Of a stretch of 64,000 nucleotides of DNA, positions 34,457 to 46,151 are shown piece after piece. Under the pieces are notes generated by a model. It was not told where the DNA came from, ran no database searches, and saw only the letters and a program-made list of their open reading frames with translations. The translations under genes and the position numbers were made by a program. The stretch comes from Guillardia theta CCMP2712. Taxonomy: Eukaryota > Cryptophyceae > Pyrenomonadales > Geminigeraceae. The stretch is from the NCBI RefSeq assembly GCF_000315625.1, contig NW_005434612.1, forward strand, positions 205,038 to 269,037, read 5' to 3'. Position 1 is the first letter of the stretch, and every line of letters begins with the position of its first letter.

Positions 34457-37400
34457 ATGTCTGCCACCGATACGTGTCCATCGCCTGCAAAGGAAACATC
34501 AGAGCCCTTGGAGACTGTCGAAGATTGCATCATCATTGAAGAGGCTGCTGACCAATCCAACGGAGTGGGAAAGCCGGAGAAGAAGAAGAGGGAGAGGGCA
34601 TCTGAAAAGCCTGCCTCCAAACCGTTACAAAATCGAAGCATCTCGGCGTTCTTGGTACCTTCTTCTTCGATCTTCAAATGAACAGGACTGAGTCAGTCCT
34701 TGTAGATCAAAAACAAGAAGCAGAAGACAGAAGAAGATGCCGCAAAGGCTGAACCTGAGAAGGTGGAGAGCATGGAAATCGATCCTTCTACAACTCCGCA
34801 GCAAGAAGAAAAGGATACTCCTGCCGAAGGTGGGTTGCACGTAGACACCATCGATCGAAGTTGATGTGTTCGCAGATCAACACATCTCTGAAGAAGATGT
34901 CTCTGAAGTTGTGGTGACAGAGGAAGTGGTCGAGAGCACGGGAGACAAGGATTCAGCTCGAAGGTTTCCCTCAGCGTACTTCCGAGTTTCATACCATGAT
35001 TCTGTTTCACAGGTCTGAGGCAGAAGACAAGTTGGTCGCCGAAGTTTCGGCTGAAGAGCAGAAGAAGGAAGCTGAAACCAGCGCCAAGGATGATGCCGCA
35101 GAGGAGGGAGAATCTTTGTTGAATGAACCCCAGGAGAAGAAGTCAGAGCCGGTCAAAAAACCTACCAAGACCAGCAAACCTGTGCAGAAATTGTCTGATG
35201 CAGACAAGGCCAAGAGAATTCTGCAATTGAATGATGAGCTCAACACTTTGAAATCGGACAAGATCTTCGTAGATTCTGCCCCCTTCTTTCGACCAAGTGA
35301 TGCTGAACTACAAAGTGTACTGGAAGATTTGCAAACGGTAACGCGATTGCCTGTTTCTTTTGTATTTGTTTGAAATTTTATCGTGCAGATGATGGATGAC
35401 GAAAACAAGAGCCTTCCAATGAAGACGAGACAGATCCTGGCTAGATTCGTCGAAGGCAACACGAAAACTTGCCAGTCACTTTGCGAGAATCTGTTGGAGA
35501 AGATTACATCTCAAGCTGGAGATATCAATCTAAATGATTTGCAACCAAAGTTGGAAAGTTGGTTGCAGATAGTTGCAGAGATGCAGTGCAACGACAATCT
35601 GAAGAGCTTATACGATGAATGCCAGACTGCTAACGTAAAGGGAAACTTGCATATCTTGTGGAAAGTCAAAGATCTTGCTGATATTCCAGATAAATTTCGT
35701 ACAATTGTAGAGCAATATCGTAAGATGGAGCTCGCTGTAATTTTCTTTGCACAAAGTTTCCACCTTTCTAATGCAGTATTGTAGGTTTCTGAAAGAATGG
35801 TGCACATTCAAAACATGCTTTCGACCGATGATAACAAGACGTTCGCCAAGCTGGACAAAACCTTGCTGGCTATGAAAGACAAGTTTTTGAAACTTGAGGA
35901 AAAGGAGAAGAAAGATCGAGAAAAACTTGAAAGCAAAATTGAGACTGAAAGTAATAATTTGTTGGAGATTGTAATAGTTCTGATGTTGGCATTTTCAGGA
36001 AAGAAATTGGAAGAGAAAGAAGACAAGCAGAGGAAGCGGGATGAAGAGATCCGGGCCAGAGAAGAGGAGAAGCAGCGCAAAAAGGAGGATATTCGTGCCA
36101 AAGAAGAGGAGAAACAACGTAAGAAAGAGGAGGAGCTTGCAAAGACGAAGGAGAAAAAGGAGCCCAAGAAGGTTGAAAAGCCTGACGAAAAAGAAAAGAA
36201 AGTCAAACAGGTTTGTTCTGTTTTGGAAGATTTTGTTCACTGCTAACGTTGCTTGCTTCGACAGACCGTTGATAAACCGAAAGATACAGCAACAGTCAAG
36301 CAAGCTACTTTCATGGCAAGCTTCTTCAAGAAGTCAGGCGATTCTCCCACCAAATCCACGGTAGATGAGAAGGCCAGTGCTTCCAAAACAGATTGTGTCA
36401 AAGCGGCGAACGATAGCGCTTTCAAGGAACTTTCGTCCAAGACTTCGTCCGTTTTCCGTCCATGGGAAGCACCTAAAAATGCGGTAGTGGCAAGCTTTCC
36501 GTTCGGGCCTGTCCAGAATTCCAAATCAACACGGGCGGCTCCAGCTGATAGCGATCTGCAAAGCTGGTTAGACTTGCTGAGATCAGAGCCGATCCGTGAA
36601 CGACCTCAACGAGCTTTGAGAGAGGATGGAAAGATTCACCCCAAGATGAAACTGATTCAGCTAAACATGAAACTTCCAATCGTGAAAACTCAGCTTGTAG
36701 ATGTTGATGTAGATGCTGCTCAAAAGGTAATTTCCTGAGTAGTGGAAGGGCAAGGAATAACTCTATTTAAGGTGATGTGGGATATTGAAGAGGAAGGGCA
36801 GGAGGCAAAGATTGAAGCGATCATGAACGAAGCAGAGCCGACGAGCGATGGTCTTTACAAATACAGGGGACGAATCTTGCAGTTTCTCACTGAAGGAGGC
36901 GGTTGGTTTGACTGCAGAAGACCACCCTACTACGGTACTGTATCCCGAGCTAGCATGGCGATCAACGGGAGAAGGCCATTGCAGCAGGACCCCGAGCTTG
37001 ACTACTCGTATGTTTTCGTACACGTTTTGAGTACTTTTGTTGACACGGAGCTGTGCAGGTATGAAAGCGATGCAGACTGGGAAAGTGAAGTGGGAGAGGG
37101 TGAAGACCTTGGGTCCGATCTTGACGGCGAGGATGAGGAAGAGGAATACGAGGAAGAGGATGGCGGCTTCGTTGTGCCAGATGGATACATGTCAGATGAC
37201 GGCATGGAAAACGGAGTTTGCAAGAAGAAACTGCAACAGATCTTACACTATCAGTCACTACCGGTTGAGCTTACTGAGATGCTTTCTGTCAAGATCCTTG
37301 ACAACCTTCCGCTCTGTCTATCGAGCGATCCGAACATACATCTTGATCCAGACACCGACTACTACGGAGACGACATCGGCCATGCTCGTGCTGCGAGCCT

Positions 37401-37977
37401 TGAGGCGGCAATTCAGATCCTCTACAATCATCCGACGGCTGTCGCCTTCACTTACCTGCTGCCTGACAGCGAGCACAAGCTTGCAGGTACAGTATTCCTC
37501 AAGGGCCAGAAGGCTCTGGAACAAAAGCAAGAGTTTTCTGGGATGGTGTCTGGCTGCTTGAAGAGAATATCCGACGCGAAGAAGCAGGCAATCTGGAAGG
37601 AGCTCTTCGCGTCTAAGAGTGAGGCTGCAGCTATGGCAACCACAGCCAGCAAGCCAAATCAAAACTCAGGCAACAAGGGAGGTGCGAGCGCGCAGATGAA
37701 GATCGAGGATAAGCATCTACTGGCGATCGTGAAAATTCTACATGGATCGACAAAATCCAAGAGCGACCTCGTGCAGGCGTTCATTGCCGCCTGCCCCGAG
37801 CTGAGCAAGTCCAAGGCCGAGCGGATCATTAGCAGCGTTGCAAGCAAGAAGGTGGAGCTGGGGGCAAGCAGGTGGGTTCTGCTCGATGATACAATCAAGC
37901 GAAGTCCCTTCATCCCCGAGATCGCCAAGGAGGCATGGAAGAACAACACAAGGAAGAACGCCGCAGCCGTGTCGTGA
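34457..37977 (+). CDS. Chromatin assembly factor 1 large subunit (p150/CHAF1A/FAS1 type)
   Basis: CAF-1 deposits H3-H4 onto newly replicated DNA; the large subunit binds histones and PCNA. The N-terminal part is acidic and Lys/Glu-rich, and QNRSISAFLV near 34630 could be a degenerate PCNA-binding element (inference). A helical domain (about 35200-35800) is followed by the highly charged KER-type region (EEIRAREEEKQRKKEDIRAK, about 36030-36190) and TFMASFFKKSGDSPTK, a motif typical of this protein after the KER region. The signature core is GWFDCRRPPYYGTVSR, INGRRPLQQDPELDYS and SDADWESEVGEGEDL, followed by an acidic run and DGGFVVPDGYMSDD. The C-terminus (37690-37900) is a winged-helix-like domain: LLAIVKILHGSTKSKSDLVQ to SRWVLLDD. 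At least nine short introns. Stop at 37975-37977. Confidence 0.92.
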
Positions 37978-38093
37978 GAGGCAGCGACAGATGACAGATC
38001 AGCTCTCCTCGTCAAGAGGCCGAGCAGGAACCTTGAACTTGCTTCTTTACTCTTTGATGTAGAACTTTTTTTCCTCTTACAATCTTTTATTTA

Positions 38094-39709
38094 TCATACA
38101 TTGGAGAAGACACACTCTTCAAAGTCCTGCGCATCAGAACAGCTGCTGCTAGAGTCCAGGAGGTTGTGCCAGTCATGCTCCAGCTCCAGCTCGACAAGCT
38201 CCGTCGTCCATCCTGAACTGTCAACAGGCAAGGAGCCTGCAAGTCGGAATGAGTCGAAGGTGAAGTTTTCCTGCTCCTGATCGGAGGAGCTAGTGATCAT
38301 AACCTGTAGTTCCGACTGTCAGTGGGAGCGCGCGTCAAGTAGCGACAATCACCTCATAATAGCCGGGCTCGGCTCTGCCTGGAAAGTCTTCTCTGCTTCG
38401 ATCTGCAGCAGTGAGCTGCAGAGAAAAACAGCTGGTTCGCTCCTGGCTCTCTAGCAGATCGAAGCTGATTCCTCGATCTTTGCTCTGCAACTGCAAGGGC
38501 GTCAGTGATTCGTGTCGTACGCTCGTCATCGTGCTACCTTAGTATGGGAATCGACGCTGAGAGAGCTGGGGTAGGCTGGTTTGAGGAGAGGAGCAAGAGG
38601 GAAAATCTCCTTTCCTGTTGTTTCGTCCTTGACCCTCCTCTTCTTCCGAGAAGAGTTGAGCGCCTGATTTGACGAGAGCAACGCTGGGGCTGAGACTCTC
38701 CATGCAAGAGAAGCATACATCCGCCTCTTGACGCTCCGCCGTCTTTCCTGGCTCGAGGATTGAGACGAGCTTTCCTCTTGGCTGACGCTGCTTGACTGAA
38801 GTTGACCCCCATGCGCCCCCTCCCTCTTCGGCTCGAGGTCACAGTTGTGTGTATCTGGCATGTGTCAGGTGCGGCGCAGTATCGAGCATGACTCAAGTAC
38901 CTCTAGGCTGTAGCTCGAACAGATCCTTGACGTTGGGGAGAAGAGGAGGAAGGATCTTGATCTTGCTGCGGATCGGCTCTCAGTCTATAATCCTCTCAAC
39001 TCCTTTCACTCACCTCTCACTCCCTTCCGCTTCGCTTGTCGAGTCGACGCTAGACTGCGAGCTTGGCTGATCTGCGTCTGCCTCTGCCCCACTCTTCTCG
39101 CCCCTCAGCTTTCTTCTCAGGATGGAGTTCCAAAAGTTTTTGATGGCGTTATCAGTCCTTCCTGGCACCTGATCCAAAGTGAGCACAGACGAAAGGGTCT
39201 TTCCAGTTTCTTACCAGTTTGGCGATCTCCGCCCACTTATTCCCAAACTTCTCGTGAGCGCTCAAAATGATCTTCTCCTCCTAGTGATAGTGTCAGCAAC
39301 CCCAACATGGTCATATGCGAGCTGTTGCGACCTCGGTCGACCATGGCTGCCTGCTGATCCGCGGGTCGAGCTGGTTGTGCCACCGCTCCCTGATCTGCTT
39401 CGCAGATCTGTTGGGGAAGAATGCAGCCATTTGGCACCAGCGCCGCATGCCCAGCTCTGAGACAAACTTCCTGATGGCTTCGTCCTCCTCTTCTGTCCAT
39501 GGGCACTTGTTCTGTAGCCGATTTCTGGAGGTGAAGGAGTCAGCGAAGCTGCCAGGGTTTTGAGGAAGCACTTACCGCGAGAGGCGATCCCACATGTCAG
39601 ATTCAAGGCTGTGCGAGAATTTAGCTTGCATCTTGGGGAGGAACGGAAAGCTTGGGCATGCAAGGCTCCTTGCGTTGTGAGGAGCTGTTCCCTCGGAACT
39701 AACGAGCAT
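38094..39709 (-). CDS. R2R3-type MYB transcription factor
   Basis: The exon from the ATG at 39709 encodes a short leader ending SHSLESDMWDRLSR. It splices to NRLQNKCPWTEEEDEAIRKF and FPNRSAKQIRERWHNQLDP (R2: regularly spaced Trp, Glu/Asp-rich first helix). The next exon gives EEKIILSAHEKFGNKWAEIA, and the following one PGRTDNAIKNFWNSILRRK (R3). The R2 and R3 recognition helices are both complete. Downstream, acidic/Ser-rich exons follow, including KIKILPPLLPNVKDLFELQP (about 38970-38905), a basic stretch SQERRRSVKRRMYASLAWRV and a C-terminus rich in acidic and aromatic residues (LDSSSSCSDAQDFEECVFSN, stop at 38094), probably for activation. A sequence-specific nuclear DNA-binding role is expected. 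Confidence 0.88.
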
Positions 39710-42700
39710 CCAAACCTGTAAAAGTTCAGAATGATGAAAAAGCATTTAGGTTTTCTTTTTCAATCCACTGTGTCGAACTTCGGAAGACTGGGACACTCCC
39801 AGAACTTACAAGAGTTTTCTTGCTACTTTCCTCACCAACGGGATGGCATTCCAACCAGTATTCTTTATTCGACCGAAGGGCATTAAAGTTTTCTCCCATC
39901 GTCATTCTCGCATGTTCCCTTCTTTGACCTTTTGACTCCCTTGCGCCCTCTCTCTCAGGACATCTTCTGACGCATTAGAACTCTTCTCTTCCTCTTCATT
40001 CTCTCTCTCCCCTGCTTCTCTACCCCCATCCTCTCGCCGTCTTCTAGATTCTGCACATGCCACTGCCATGATGGCTCTCGAATATTTCGCAAGGCTAGTC
40101 AATCGAACCCCACCGACTGTGCCGAGGCCATCTGACTCGACGTACCCCTCATTTGTACACTTGTTCACTCTAGGACCCCTGTAAAGCTATGATTTTTGTG
40201 GCTCTCATCACCCGTATCAAGAGTACCCACCCCCTTTCAAACATCACTTTCCTATCCACGTTCTGTCCTCGACCATCCACCCTTGACCCAATGACCCCAC
40301 CTATGAAACTTCCCTCTGGTTGTTAACATTCGCAACCACCCCTACCCCAGAAATTGGGGGAATCTGACAGAGTAATATTCCGCTTGACGACCCCCTATTC
40401 CGTGCACTACCCCCTTGTATGGCCCCAGGACACTTCGCAAGGTTCGGAAGTTCATTTCGGGACGTGGTGGTAGGGGTACCACCCCCGTTCCATGACCACC
40501 CCAGCATCGATAAGTTTACAACACGAATCTTTCTTTCTTTTAACGGACACGAGGGGCCTCCGGTAGTTTCCTAGGACCCTCCTAGCACCCCCCACGGGCC
40601 GGGGAAATGTAACACAGCACAGATTGTCCTCGTACTGATTTTTAACTTTGAGTAAGAAAGCGCTGTACAGCAAAGCAACGGTTCAAGCTGCCAAAGCCTC
40701 CGTTACAAAGTTTGATTCCCGGACTCCCGGGAGTCACGGAGTCCGGCCACGGTGACGGGCCCGGGGGGCCGCGGCCGGGTGACTAACTTCCGAATTCAGT
40801 TCGGAAAGAAGAGTCAATGATGGCACACTCAGCGGCCGCCCGGACTGAGACTGACGGAGCACCGTTGAAGTTTGTTGGCCCGGTGACTGACTTGTACTAT
40901 AGTATGCCAAAGTCACGCATATATCACATCCACCTTACTGACGGTTGCCAGTTAGTCACTGTTGAACACACTGCGAACTTTGACCCGGACCACTGACGAC
41001 ATCGGAATCAGAGTCGGTCAGCCTCGCTGGCGGCCCGGCCGGCCCGGGAGCCTGGCCCGGGCCCGGGACTCCGGGGGAACGGCGTAGCAAGACGGCTAGG
41101 AAGCCTCCGTTGAAAGTTCCTCTTCCGAATCACAACCGTGACTGTCACGAACGGTACTAAGTCGCCTTGGTTTACCGGCGGGCAGTGCCTGGCACTGGTG
41201 GCACGGCTGGCCCCCGGCCCTCAGCCACTGAGTCAGTTGGTACGGTACGGTCTGAGTGGAGTCGCCGATGATCCGGGCGCCGCTCCGGCCGGGCCCCCCG
41301 ACTCCGCGGCAAGTAAGTCACACTTCTGAAATACAGTACGGTGCGTTACATCGGACATCAGACTCGAAGTCACACCGTGCCCGTGACAAACAACACTGCC
41401 GAATGTCAGCCGCAGAGTTCCGAGTTCGCCGGGCGTCACTGAGTCAACTGAGTTCACAGTTAACTGAATAATGCCAATGATTTACCGAGGCGAGACTCTT
41501 CAGAGTCGGATCGGACTAGTGGCATTTGATCATCCCGGCAGGATCGCCGGGACAGCCCGGGCCCGGCCCGCGGCAGGCCGGCCAGGGCCCGGCAACCGTG
41601 GTCGGCGGCACCCGGGCGGAAGGAACTTAGCCGCTTGTTGCGTACTTTTCACTGAAGGCTACGCCATTTTCTAGGACCACTTGGCCATATCATTCTATGA
41701 GCCCCCTATAAGTCTACTTCCCCCCCTACCCTCTCTCAACTAGGACCTCACAACCAGGGATCCTATGACCCTATTATGTTTGCAAGTAAGATGTTTACAC
41801 CCACTTTGGTGACACCCACCATGGTACTGCAGCCTTGACTCCAGACAAATGGAGGGGTGGGTCTCTCACTTCATGACCCTACCACCCACACAAAGACATG
41901 CTACCTCTTCCCCCAATCTCAAGATTGATCGAGAACCTTCCAGAGACTGCCAATCCTTGAGTTTGGGTGTGCGAAAACCAAACTTTATTATCTAATTTGA
42001 AATATTGATACAGATTATCAAATGTTCACTGTTTGGTACAGATTTTCAGTGGTCCTTCTACCAACTTGCTAAATTAGATTTAAATTAGTACCACGACAGT
42101 CCTTACTGTACTGGAAGACACTTATCATGCTACGGTCATCATTGCAAATCAATACAAATCAATTAGTGACTAAATTCTGAATTTTGTCTGGACAACCTTC
42201 TTCCGAAGAGGGGTACTGCCTGAATGCACTAATACCAAAAGAGAGTAATTTATCATATTATTTGATGGATGAGTAAAGTATTATACTTAGCTCAAAGCAT
42301 GTGATCTGGACTTTTTGAACAGTATCATGTTTTGAATCTACCCCCCTTACTTTCATCTAGCTGATGGACATGAATTCTCGTTGAGGGGTATTTCAAGGAA
42401 GTTAGTCTTTGTACCCACCCTACGTCTTCCCTGCATTGGCCTTGTAAGGATTGGGTGCCTTGAATAATAGCTGGTGATTGAAGAGTGAAAAGGGACCCCC
42501 CTCGGAATGCTACGTTTCACCTCAAGCAGCCCCGCCGTGATCCTACGCGCAAGCCATGCAGTCTCCTTGAAGATACTGGGAATGGCGGGGCCCTTAGCCT
42601 GGCACATGCACACCCGCCTCGCGATTCCTTCCTCTCTCCCTCGAAATCTTTGATGGGTCCCTGCTTATCCACGAAATATGGCAAACCATGATATTCCTGC

Positions 42701-43100
42701 TGCTAGTGTTTTCCTTGGTATGCGTGACGAAAGCATGGCTCCCTCCGCGTTTCGATCTCCTCTGCATTGTTTCGCTGCATTTCATCTGCTCACTGTGGCC
42801 ATGATTGAACTCTGCATCAACACCCCAATCTCTGTACCAAGATGACTCTGACGCTGAACTGTGTCTGCGACTCGTACACGTAGTGTTAGAGAGATGGTGG
42901 CATTTTAGGACTGTTGGAGGTTCCTCAAGAGATAATTTGACGTCCTGCCTGCCCCTGCTGCTTTTCTTTGCACTCACTCACCTTATCCTACTCTTTCTGA
43001 ACATTGCTTGGGTTTTTATCAGCCTGAACTTGGTCTTCCTACCAGAGCAAGGCGACACATAAACAGCATTTGACTGGGAAGCCTAGTCCGTGCCACAGAG
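39710..43100. repeat. Gene-poor 3.4 kb with GC-rich blocks and C-rich tracts
   Basis: No supported gene. 40170-40500 and 41680-41920 are C-rich (CCACCCCTACC, GACCCCCTATTCC). 40715-41090, 41200-41310 and 41490-41640 are GC-rich with nested GGCCCGGGCC palindromes and recurring GTGACTGA, ACTGAGTCA and CGGTACGGT words. 41930-42340 is AT-rich. A plus-strand frame at 42805-43062 has a hydrophobic stretch (LLLFFALTHLILLFLNIAWV) but lacks other support. 39900-40100 is CT-rich. Confidence 0.6.
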
Positions 43101-45708
43101 ATGGCGGGATCTCCTACCATGGAGACAGGGCCAGGATCAGATCAAGATGCGCAACAGAATAATGTAGCGGAAGATGCTGGTCAGGTTGCTAGAAAATCTT
43201 GGAGGGACGTTCTGAATGCCCAGGTTTGTTCCATTTGACTGATAGCTTTGTTCGTGTTCTGAACTATGTTCCGCTCTCAGCCCAAATCAGAAAACAACAA
43301 CAAGCAGATGTTTCAGAACAGAAATAACAAGGGAAGAGAGATTCCTCACAAGGCCAAGCTCATCTCAAATGAGAACAAACCGGTGACTGAGTTGCAATCC
43401 GATTCCAAAGAGCAATCATTCTTGCCGGGATTGCAGACTGAGAGAATGCGAAGCGAAGTCCATGAGCTTGCTAACCCAATCCCCAGTAACTTACAACACT
43501 CTAAAGTTCAGACAGACGTACAGACTGGAGCAATAATCGTTGAAACTGTGGGAGAGCCGTCAATGTCTCAGATGAACCCAGGGAAAACTGAACTCACGCA
43601 CACGACACAACAAGGGATCCCCTTTTCGCATAGTTCAATGGTGTCTCAAGAGCATGATCCAAACGGAGGACCATATGGGCCGGAATCGTTGGGTCCAGAG
43701 CAGCAGGAATTGCTTGACAGAACTTCACTCATGGCGCTTAACGCTGGGGCTGCGGAGTTCAGCCCGTACGGACAACCCATGCATCCGCAAGTAAGATTGA
43801 CGGCGTTGGGGATGGAAAATAGTCGTCTGATGTTTATTTGTAGCATCCGATGCACTTCATGCCTCAGATGAACGGAAACCCACACGTGAGAATCGCTGGA
43901 AGCTCTTTTCAACGTTTCTGACAGTTTCGCTTAGGTGATGGGGCCTGCTCCGTTTGAGATGATGGCGTATTATTCGCAGATGTCTCCTCATGCTCAAGCT
44001 TTTTATGGTATAACAGTTGGTCTGCCCTCAAGGAATCTTTAAACGCTGACTAGGATTGCAGGTCCATATGCTTACCCCATGCAAGACAAGAGTCTGGACA
44101 TGATTCAACTTCAAGGTGTTTGAGCGCTTCTTGACGCTCGTCTTCACTTTTCTCACCATTTGGTAGGAATGCATGGAGGGCCGATGCGAATGCAAGGACC
44201 CATGGACCCCTCTAACCCATACTACGGTTACATGCCTTACCCTTATGCCCCTGCTCCCGGCATGTATCCTGGCGGTCCGTTCGTGGGAGCTCCGCCCTCG
44301 CATGAATTCTGGGCAAACTCTGCTATGCCTCAAGTTGTGGATGCGCAATCTCACCATGCAGTGCAACCCCCTCAGAGTGTTTCTCCTGCTAGCCATCCAG
44401 GTTGCCAGCGAGATGAGAGTTGAAGAGGTGTTTGCTAACAATCTCTGCTCAGGGGGAACCCCAAGCCCAGGCTTCAGTCCGCAAAGACAAGGAAATCGCA
44501 AACTCGATCGTGGAGGCAAATCACAACGAAACAGAGCCGAGGTCGTAAGACAAGATGGGCGCGAGGAGGGCGTCGTCAATGAGGGGAAGTTGCCTCAGGG
44601 AGCCTGTGCTCCCCTCTCTGAGATGGAACAGGTCGGTTCTTTGGTTTCTTCCTTTCCAACTATGCTGATGAGATGAATGTATGCCGATAAGATGAATATT
44701 TGTTGATGAGATGAATGTTGCTGATGAGATGAATATTCCTGATTTGGTGTATGTCTTGGCAGGAGATCTCGCAGATAGGTGAGGTTGAGAGCAAAGTGCT
44801 GGGTTCTGTGATGGAGGAAGCGAAATCAGCAGGCCAGCAAACAAGGACGTCAACTGGCGAACTGGATGAGCAATTTCAGATTAAGCTGACAAGCGCAGGA
44901 CAAGTGGAGGACGCAAGGACAACTGTGATGATCAAGAACATCCCAAACAAATACACCCAAAGGAATCTGTTAGAGCTTATCGATACCAACCATCAAGGAA
45001 CTTACGACTTCTTCTATTTGCCTATTGACTTCAAGAACAAGTGCAACCTTGGATATGCCTTCCTTAACTTCCGTGAAGCTCGTTTTATTGCCAGCTTCGT
45101 CAAGGACTTTGCAGACAAGAGATGGGAGAGGTTCAACTCCGAGAAAGTCTGTGTTGTCACATACGCCAGAATACAGGGCAAGACAGCGCTTATCAACCAT
45201 TTCAGGAGCTCGAGACTGATGCTGAAGCACGAGAAGTATCGCCCGATCGTCTTCTCTGACAATGGAAAGCCAGAGACTATCCCCGCTGTCAATCGATCGC
45301 ATGGCCCCCACCGGTCAGGAAACCCGGGCCGTGGTCAGACCTCGATATCCCTCCGAGCCCCCAATGTCGTACACGGTGAGCAACAGGACCGTCTTGAGCT
45401 CTTGAGCTGATTCCCTTGCTGCAGGCCCCATCCTTGTTTCGGGACCTCCTGGTCTGATGCAGCACTCCATGCTCGCCATGTCGCCGCTCCCCGCTGTGCC
45501 GGGCACTGTCCCACTTGTGCCAACCGCCGGGCAAGTCTCACCGCAAGAGCACGGGCCGGTGGAAGATACTGGCAATCAGGTGCAACGACTTAAAGCCCTT
45601 GCTGAGGAAATTGAATCTTGTATACCGAAGGTGATACCAACCGAGAAGCCTGACTCTATGCCGCGGTCAACTGTTCCTTCGATTACCGTGTCCCCAGCAC
45701 CAGCATGA
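43101..45708 (+). CDS. MEI2-like RNA-binding protein
   Basis: MEI2-type proteins bind RNA through a special C-terminal RRM and regulate meiosis or development. The ATG at 43101 starts MAGSPTMETGPGSDQDAQQN. The N-terminal half is disordered and Met/Pro/Gln-rich (GGPYGPESLGPEQQELLDRT; NPYYGYMPYPYAPAPGMYPG) and split by several short introns. The RRM (about 44920-45290) reads TTVMIKNIPNKYTQRNLLEL, GTYDFFYLPIDFKNKCNLGY and AFLNFREARFIASFVKDF, then KVCVVTYARIQGKTALINHF and EKYRPIVFSDNGKPETIP, nearly the textbook MEI2 RRM_2 pattern. The last exon (from about 45426) is Pro/Val-rich and stops at 45706-45708. No N-terminal RRMs like those of fission yeast or plant MEI2 were seen. An intron contains the 19-base repeat at 44662-44736. 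Confidence 0.9.
44662..44736 (+). repeat. Four-copy 19-base repeat in a MEI2-like intron
   Basis: Four near copies of TGCTGATGAGATGAATGT (19, 19, 19 and 18 bases) lie in the intron before the exon starting near 44762. Each contains TGATGAGATGAAT; three of four contain TGATGA. The period keeps no reading frame. Confidence 0.8.
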
Positions 45709-46151
45709 CAGCAGGAGGAGACGAGGAGGAGGCGAGAGTGGCGAAACGTCTCCCTCCTCGATGCTTGCAAGCGTCATGTTGATATTGGGGTCGATCAGAA
45801 GGTGTATTTCGATGTTGTCGGGGAGGATTGTGTGTAGGAAGAAGGGCTGGATGGAATATTGTTTACTAGGCAAGACTTCTCGGCTTCGACTTGCCGCCCT
45901 GTAGGTCAAGGGCAAGCAGGTGGGCAGACAGGAGAGTCAGTGAAGAGGTATGAGTGAGGTGAAACGCTCGTGGGCGAATACAAATACTTTCAATTCCACT
46001 GTTACTACACGGTTACTACACGGTCGACTGCAGCCACATGTTATAAGAGGCTCATGAAAGTGAGTTCCAAGGAGTCGTCCCTCGCGCTTCTTCCCTTCCT
46101 TTCTTCCCAGTACCAGGCGTTCGCCTTCTCCCTGCGGGTGCTCAGCTCCTT
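45709..46151. other. Convergent intergenic spacer
   Basis: Lies between the 3' ends of the MEI2-like gene (plus) and the coiled-coil/PDZ gene (minus). Mixed sequence, no supported gene; includes a short direct repeat (TTACTACACGGT) near 46002-46022. Confidence 0.5.

Noticed and set aside
40690-40750. A tRNA-like B-box word (GTTTGATTCCC)
   Set aside because: No matching A box, acceptor stem or anticodon arm could be laid out around it.
42805-43062. A hydrophobic 85-residue plus-strand protein
   Set aside because: Only one hydrophobic stretch, no splice or family support, and it lies in a repeat-rich gene desert. Noted in the region entry only.
44662-44736. Box C/D snoRNA call
   Set aside because: TGATGA is present, but no convincing D box with a terminal stem and correct spacing was found; the tandem repeat explains the motif.
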